This document shows, piece after piece, positions 12,501 through 21,500 of a stretch of 64,000 bases of DNA (positions are counted from its first letter, which is position 1; each line of letters starts with the position of its first letter). The translations under genes and the position numbers were made by a program. A model generated the notes under the pieces. The model ran no database searches. It was not told where the DNA came from and saw only the letters and a program-made list of their open reading frames with translations. Origin of the DNA: Helicoverpa zea (Eukaryota > Arthropoda > Insecta > Lepidoptera > Noctuidae); the NCBI RefSeq assembly GCF_022581195.2, contig NC_061473.1:6820001-6884000 (forward strand), in the 5' to 3' direction.

Positions 12501-15500
12501 ACGACAGCATTTGGAACACGTAGGGCATGAACTCTGCAACAACATGACGGCATGTAACCCGCGGTGTTATACAAATACGAATGCACGCACACAACGACTG
12601 TCAGGGTGCGTCTACACAGTCCATGTAGCAGAAACACATAAACATGCCCCCCGCGCACTCAACAGAGGACGCGGGGAGCTTGCTTGAGACATGCGCGAGT
12701 CGCTGTTGTGATAAAACTCACGCACACAAAAAGCACGGTCAGCTCCGGTAAAACGTTCCATGGCGAATGAATTCCGACAGACCGTTGGTGCTACCCCCGC
12801 ACCCCGTGCAACATTTGAATTTTATTCGAAATTTAAATTTCAGTGGACTTTTCGTACACCCAGTATTATACCAATGAATTATTATAATGATGATTCTGCT
12901 AACAACTTATTAAAAAAATACTTCCGCACGGTATTTTTAAACGAAAGCTTACTAGTGGACTTCCTGATTAATATTTTTAGGAAACATAAAGTGTCACGGC
13001 TCTCGTTACGGTAAAGTTTCACCATAGCTTAGTAAATCGAATAAAGTCTGTTAACAAATGTGCTGTTGTGAAGATGTCAATAACAGTGTCTGAGGTCACG
13101 TTTTGTTTTTATTGTCGACCTAATATTAAATTTTCTATAAGCTATACAGGAATGAATTTTATCCAGTGCGCAAACTTTGTCAACTTATAGTTAAATAAGT
13201 TTTATAGATACGTATATTTTTATTTTGTAGTGTTTTAGTACAAAAAAGAAAAGTTATTGATATCGAAAGATGTTTATTTTGTAACCGATAGTACGGCCAC
13301 AGTCGTCATAGTAGGCACGGGACGGCAACGCGAAACCGGTTTACTGACGCGAGCGCTGCTTGGAGCAGCGTGTAAGAATAGTTGGTATCCATAATTTGCT
13401 GATTTTAGGGCGGCCAAAAGAATGAAAAATTTTTTTTTACTGATGATGCAGATATGTTCTGTTAACGATTCTGGACCACCAGTTTTTTTTTTGCGCACTG
13501 CTTAAAATTCATTCCTGTATAGAAAATTAACCTTTTCTCATATACAGCGCATCCAATAATGGAGGCAGAATTTCGTACTAGTTAACTTCAGAAACATACC
13601 TTGTACATCATTCTGAAGGATCTCTTGGAATATCGGGAACAGAGCATCTTCGAAAGCTGATATAGCGTCAGGATTTGATTTCGTCACCAAACTGCAATAA
13701 AACATTCGAATTAATACATTTCAAAGCAAAAAAAGAAAGATGTTATCAAGACCTGTCGATATGTAGTCAGACATCATGCAGATCTAGGCGTTTATTAATA
13801 TACTAGCTTTTACCAGCGGTTTCACCCGCGATGAAACTACTTCGCGCACCCGAAAAGAAAAGAAAAGTAACCTTCCTCTAATCTAAAAAATGGGATGTCT
13901 ACACTGAAACAATATTACAAATCCGTCCGATTTCCAGAACACCGAACAGAAAATCTTCTAGTTGCAGTGCTCTTCTATAGTAACTGTTACTCCGTGGTTT
14001 TACTCGCGTCCCGGGGAACTTCTTCCCGTTCACGTACAAAATTTAGCCTATGTTACTCGGGAATAGTCTACCTTCATAACAGTGAAATAATTATCCTAAT
14101 CGATTCAGTAGTTTTAGAGCCTTGTCATATTATTATTAATTTAGTAGTAGGCTGCCCGCACACGTCAGACTTTTTGTCGGACCGATTTTCTGTAGCACAT
14201 CCGGACTAGGATTTTCTGACCGATATTTTGTAAGACCTTTGTGTGCCTTGCATTATTGCTATGAGTGTGTTCTATTTTTCTCCTACAAAAAATCGGTCAC
14301 CGGTTATCGGACGTGGGGGGCAGCTGTATACATTAAAGAATATACTCACGACACAGCGAGCGATAGAGTCTCGAACAAATAATGGTTGAAGTGTGGCTTG
14401 CAAGGATTCTTGGCGACAACTGACAGCATATGGGCAAGTTTCGGCAGCGCATCGCCCAAGTAAGACAGCGAGCCGTCTTGTAGACACGAGAGTGTACGGA
14501 GTACCGCTGCCAAGAAAATAACAACTATTATTAATTGTGTGTAGTCTAGAATTGGTTTTGTGTGTTTATGGAACATAAAACGTTATTATTAGCATCATTT
14601 GCATTGTATAAAAAGTCGTGGTGGCCTAGTGGGTAAAGGACCAACCTCTCAAGTATGAGGGTTCGATCCCAGGTCAGGTAAGTACCAATGCAACTTTTCT
14701 AAGTTTGTATGTACTTTCTAAGTATAACTTAGACACCATTGGCTGTGTTTCGGATGAAACTGTAGGTCCCGGCTGTCATTGAACATCCTTGACAGTCGTT
14801 ACGGGTAGTCAGAAGCCAGTAAGTCTGACACCAGTCTAAACAAGAGGTATTGGGTTGCCCGGGTAACTGGGTTGAGGAGGTCAGATAGGCAGTAGCTTCT
14901 TGAAAAGCACTGGTACTCAGCTGAATCCGGTTAGACTGGAAGCCGACCCCAACATAGTTGGGAAAAAGGCTCGGAGGAGGATGATGATGATACAGTCTTC
15001 AGGGTATGCCGCCCGCCACCAGCTTCACTACCGTACATGAACATTATGTTCTCCATGTATACCTTTCGACTTTTTCGTCGTGGTGGCCTAGTGGGCAAAG
15101 AACCAACCTCCCGAGTATGAGGGCGTGGGTTCGATTCCAGATCAGGCAAGTACCAATGTAACTTTTTTAAGTTTGTATGTACTTTCTAAGTATATCTTAG
15201 ACACCAATGGCGGATAAAAAAGGCGAAGGAAAACATCTTGAGGAAACCTGGACTATATAGTCTGAAATCATCAACCCGCATTGAGCAAGCGTGGTGATTA
15301 ATGCTCAATCCTTCTCCGTGTGAGAGGAGGCCGCAGCCCAGCAGTGGGACGATAAAAAGGCTGTAACAGTATACCTTTCATGACGTACTCGTTGTGGTGC
15401 TGCGGGTCGGCCGCCTCGCCGAGCGCGTGGAACAGCGCGGCGAGCAGCGCGGCGGCGTGCGGCTGCAGCGCGGCTCGCTGCAGCATGCCGCCCGCGATCA

Positions 15501-18500
15501 GCTTCTCCAGCGCACACGCGCCGTACGTCTGCACCACGCCGCGGCCGCGCACGTGCGATATCTCAACAAATTCAACTTTTATTAGCTTCCGTACTAGGCT
15601 TAAAGCTGCGTTTCATTCAATTGAGGCGGAGACGCGCGGAGCGGAGAGGAGACGTGTGGGGATGGACCAATCACATTACATGAAATCCACATCTCGTCTT
15701 TTGCATTTAATGTGATTGGTCCATCCCCACACGTCTCCTCTCCGATCCGCGCGTGTCCGCCTCAGTGGAAACGCAGCCTAAATCGTCGACTGCCTGGTTA
15801 GTCTAGTGGTCGTAAGCGCGGCTGCTGTGCAAACCCGAGACGGGTTTGATTACCGGGTCGGTAAAATCGCTTTATGGGTTTTCTAAGACTTTCACAAAGC
15901 AGCCCGTAGTCTGGAAGTTGGTGATTGATTCACCCGTGCATCGGAGAGCACGTTAATGTCGGTCCTGCGCCTGATCTGTCTCCGGTCGTGTCGGATTGCC
16001 GTCCCATCGGGCTATGAGAGTAAAGGAATAGTGAGTGCACCTGTGTCTGCGCAAATGCTCGTGCACTATAATATGTCCTGCGCAGCTGGCTGGTCTCCTT
16101 AAATGAGAACAGCCGCCGTGGTCGAAATCGGCTTAAATAGGCGTGACGACACAAAAAATTTAATCATGTTATGTCGCATCTTCGTTGTTATTGGTTTGTG
16201 AGAGAAAATATAAAATATGTGTCCATTATTTTAGCTAAAAAATGCACTAAATACTACTGATCATTTGTCACGCTTAATGATGATGCCCCGGGCTCAAGTT
16301 ATTTCTACAATACAAACTTACCAATAAAGGTACTGAAGCAATGATGAGATCCTTGGGCAGCAGAGAACGGAACGTCATGACGTACTTTATGGCGTCTGCC
16401 TTTAGTACGGGCAACTCGTTTACTGTAACAATAACGTTCATATAAGTTCTTCTCCTTATAAATATGTTAAAATGGTCGTTTTACGTGAAAAAGTCGTGGT
16501 GACCTAGTGGATAAAGGACCAACCTCTCAAGTGTGAGGGCGCGGGTTCGATCCCAGGTCAGGCAAGTACCAATGCAACTTTTCTAAGTTTGTATGTACTT
16601 TCTAAGTGTATCTTAGACACCATTGGCAGTGTTTCGGATGGCACGTTAAACTGTAGGTCCCGGCTGTCATTGAACATCCTTGGCAGTCGTTACGGGTAGT
16701 CAGAAGCCAGTAAGTCTGACACCAGTCTAACCAAGGGGTAACGGGTTGCCCGGGTAACTGGGTTGAGGAGGTCAGATAGGCAGTCGCTTCTTGTAAAGCA
16801 CTGGTACTCAGCTGAATCCGGTTAGACTGGAAGCCGACCCCAACATGATTGGGAAAAGGCTCGGAGGATGATGATGGTCGTTTTACGTGACGCCGGCCGC
16901 CTGCGTGCTGCCGCGGGACGCCAGTGACGTCACGAGGTACATGACAGTACGATATGCTCACCGTCAGGTCGCTGCAGCTCGGGCAGTACATGGGTGGTCG
17001 CGAACTGCGCGAGGTCGACGAGCGGCGAGGCGCGCGTGACGCCGGCCGCCTGCGTGCTGCCGCGGGACGCCAGTGACGTCACGAGGTACATGGCAGTACG
17101 ATATGCTCACCGTCAGGTCGCTGCAGCTCGGGCAGTACATGGGTGGTCGCGAACTGCGCGAGGTCGACGAGCGGCGAGGCGCGCGTGACGCCGGCCGCCT
17201 GCGTGCTGCCGCGGGACGCCAGTGACGTCACGAGGTACATGACAGTACGATATGCTCACCGTCAGGTCGCTGCAGCTCGGGCAGTACATGGGTGGTCGCG
17301 AACTGCGCGAGGTCGACGAGCGGCGAGGCGCGCGTGACGCCGGCCGCCTGCGTGCTGCCGCGGGACGCCAGTGACGTCACGAGGTACATGGCCGCGTCTT
17401 TGCCGCGCCAAGCTGATGCGCCGCACTCCGCGTACTTGGCTAACATGAGCTGGACAAGATAATCAATTTAATTTGTGAAACGAACTCTTCACTTCTCTCT
17501 GTAATTTCCCCAATTTTTCTAATGAAACTGACATCAACACATGCGCTCCTATCACAAATTCCCAAGAACATACCCTGGCATATGCTTACCTGCACATACT
17601 GTCCGAAGATGTTCATCATCTTGTCCTCGTAGCTGGCGGCGAGCGTCCGCACGAGGTCGCAGGCGGCTCGGCGGCGAGTGTCCACGTCCGAGCCTTCGAT
17701 GTCCCGCCGCACGTACTCTTCGGGGTTGTCCTCGAATAACTCCATGTCTGACTCTGTTAAATATAAAAGGTGTTGATTTGCATTTGTGTCATACTTCAGG
17801 AGGAGGACATAAAATACGTAAATAATCGATTGGAATTACAGTAGACGGGAAATAGCTAATGCACTGCTTTTTTTGTCATTGTAATGTCGTAGTATTTCAG
17901 AAGTAATCCAATTTTATGAATGAAATTTATGAATAATCGTTGCGTATGCTTTGTTTTTGCGTTTGTGTGAGGGCGCAGCACGGTTTTAAGGCCAGTAACA
18001 CACGCGCATAATTCAAATACGGCTAGAGGACATTGACGGAATTCCAAAAAAAAAAAAAAAACGAAACGTACCAATTTTTTTGTTGATTTGGGTTGAGAAT
18101 CATTAGTATAATTACGTCCTTGACTATGGCACGGATGCAAATCAACAGCTTGTATAGGTAATAGGTACCTTAAAAATAACTAGTCCGCCATCTTGTATAT
18201 TTAGCCATGTTGGATTTAGGATGACGTCACATAGCTTAACATGCATTGTCATCCAAACTAAACATGTATGCAAAATATCAGCTCAATCGGTTGAGGGCAA
18301 GTGCCTTAAAATTAACTTGTAAAATTCCACCCGAACACACATAGTTATGTACATACATACATTGCAAGTTAAATAAAAGCTTGTAATAAAACAAATAATG
18401 TGTTAAACCCAATCATTTTAAGCTCTTTATAGATTGCTATATACAGGAATTTTATTCAGTGTGCAAACTTTGTCAACTTATATTTAGATAAGTTTTATAA

Positions 18501-21500
18501 GGGTGCGTCCACATCTGGCGAATGCGCCGCGAATGCGCAGCACGCGAGCCGATCGCGAGCTGTCCGCGAGCTGCGCGCGTGCATTTTTGTTCGTCTTCGA
18601 TAGTACTGAGCCAATATACGGAACTGTAAGGGCGAGAACTGATTGCGCGCAGATCGCGCGCTCTATACGAGCCTTGCGTGAGTTGCGCTAAAGAGGCGCA
18701 CCGAACTATTGCAGTGACTGCACGCGCGCAGCTCGCGGACAGCTCGCGATCGGCTCGCGTGCTGCGCATTCGCCAGATGTGGACGCACCCTAATACGTAT
18801 ATTTTTATTTTGTTGTGTTTTAGTACAAAAAAGAATAGTCACATCCGGCAGATTTTTGGTTTGACCAATTTTTGAATAAATTTTATTTTATAATTTTTTG
18901 TTATAAAAACTATCCTATGTCCTTTCTCAAGTTCCAAACTATGTCTGTACCAAATTTCACACAAATCGGTTCAGTAGTTTAGGCGTGAAGAAAAGACAGA
19001 CAGACAGACAGACAGAGTTACTTTCACATTTATAATATTAGTTAGGATTTACCTCTGAACTCCATGTTGGGTATGACAACTTTTTCACAGATACTGCTGA
19101 GTGTAGCTGGGTCTTCGAACAAGCTTTTGTAATTATTTTTCTCAGCTATCTTGGCAAGGAAGGTCAGCGCGTTCGATACCAACTGCAGAAAAATAGAAAT
19201 ATTAATTTATATAAACTGTATATAACTGTGAATGTGAATAAAAAAGCTATGTTTACACTTCAAAAGTGATATTTTAAAGAACTGGTTGTCTCCAGGGAAC
19301 ACCAGCGGTTTTCAGGAGTCTTAGACGAAAGAATATTTTGAGCAAATTAAAAAGAAACGTCAAGTTTTTAATAACAGTTGAGGTTAAGCAACTTGAAAGT
19401 TGAACAATTTAAATGTCTAAAGGTGAAAAATGGACAATGGACATACTTCTTTACAATTCTTAAATGATTATAATCTTGGAATCTTAATTTGAGCGTCTTC
19501 GAATAGGATGAAATTTTGAAATTATGAAATTTTACGACTACCTAAGAAACTGCATTACAAATCCAATTAATAAAAAAAATAATAAGATTGATAAAAGCGT
19601 GTTTTTCGTTTTTTCTATAACTTTTTAAAATAATCTAATCAAGAATTTGTATTTGGATATGGGTAGACATCAGGACTAGATAGAAAACTGTATATGTAAT
19701 TAATTTTATTTTCTTTTAAAAAGAGTGTCCATGCAGTTTCTTGCCGGTTCTTCTCCATGAGACCTCTTTGGAACCGTGCAACTGACTTTGACGTTTCGAA
19801 AGAGCTTTCATAGGCATAGGCCTACTGATTGAGTTTTTTTTTTTTAACTATATATGATTTCAACTATTTGAAAAAAAAATATATATATATTTCAAATAGT
19901 TGAAATAAAAAAAAACTGAGTTTTTTTTTTGAGTTTTCAAATGTTTAGAATACTAACCGCATCATACTTGGGCTGTGGTCCAGTAGCCAACAATACCGTC
20001 CACACGCTGGTCACGAAAGACGGCGCGTGAGGACCAAATTCTTCCTCGTACTTAAGCGCATACAAGGCCGCACACTCACAAACTTCGGTACGAAGCTGCT
20101 CCATAACGCCGGGCTTCTCATCGTCATCCTATGTACAAGACAAGAAAATGTAAACAATAAAATAAAAATAGGTGGAGTGTCGACACGGCTGTTATTGTGC
20201 CGATTGTCGTTACGGCCAATGGTTTAATAGCCAAGAGCCTCGACGAACACCTCAGGAGGCTCGCGTTGGTCGACTGGATCAAGGGACTGATTCAGAAGGC
20301 AGTACTCCTTGATACGGCACGTATTGTGAGGAGGTTTCTGTCTCTGGGACCCTAACCACCGGTCCCTTGGACCCTGTGCCCGATATCGGTGGCAACCTAT
20401 TTTTTATATTTTTAAATGTTTTTTATTTTTATATTTAATATTTAAAAATGCAATTAATATGTTCAAGAATAAGTAAATGATTAAATAAAAATAGAAGTAA
20501 AAATGTAGTTTTATTTATTACTAGCCGTTTTCCCGCGGTTTCACCCGCGTCCCGTGGGAGCTACTGCCCGCACCGGGATAAAATATAGCCTATGTTACTC
20601 GCAGATAATATAGCTTTCTAATGGTGAAAGAATATTTAAAATCGGTCTAGTAATTTTTGAGTTTATCCATTACAACCAAACAAACAAACAAAGTTTTTCT
20701 CTTTATAATATTAGTATAGAAAATACTTTTTGCACATTTTATACAACGGCAGACATACTTTCTCCCAGACTACCTTTGGGTGGTGGAGAAATAGCAAAGC
20801 TATTATTATATTGGTAGGTGCCAACCTTTTTTTGATATTCAGTGTAAAAATTAAGTGCTTTCGTCAAACTTTATGGCGCACTGCGTCTTACTTGATTCCG
20901 TCACTCTTGTTTCTATTTCAGTGGGCCATGTTCCTACTTAGTACATTTATATCCATGAGGGAAATTAACATTGTTAACTTAGAGTAACTATGCCACTTGT
21001 TAAGCAGAACTTACAATTTAATCTAAGACAGCCTAGCAACATCATTACTTACCAGGTAAATAACAGAATTCAAAGGTTCTCAGTTTGACCTTTATGTAAG
21101 TATGTTTGTGCGCGATTATCTCAAGTTTGGCTGAACCGAATTTCTAGCGGTTTTCAGCTTAGTATTTGGCAGCCTCAGGAGAAGGTTTGAGAGGTATTTT
21201 ATTGAAGTAGTTTTTTTGAACTTTAAGATGTAAATGCAAATACAAAAAAGTATACTTACATCCGTCTCTAAACACGGGACTTTAACTTGTAAGAGGTTGA
21301 GTAGATTCGGCATCCAAATAGGCATGTTGTCTTCAAAGAACTCGGGCAAATCTTGATAGTTCAGTGAGTAAAACACTTTGCATATAAGTACGAGAGACCC
21401 GTAGATAACTCGCAAAGCTTGCGGGTTGTCCGCATGTTTTGTCGTCAAATCTATTGTGGCCTGTGAAATTAAATGATATCTATTATTACTTATATTATAA

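Noticed and set aside
10233..12658. Dozens of 70-167-codon frames on both strands
   Set aside because: All are shadows of the 115-bp exon array. Only the exon 14 frame on the minus strand (12325-12533) is supported.
16994..17337. Plus-strand 64-codon frames, repeated
   Set aside because: Antisense shadows of the 149-bp exon 9 array.
19857..19906. Hairpin followed by A/T runs read as a bacterial-type terminator
   Set aside because: The window is a eukaryotic intron; a Rho-independent terminator has no meaning here.
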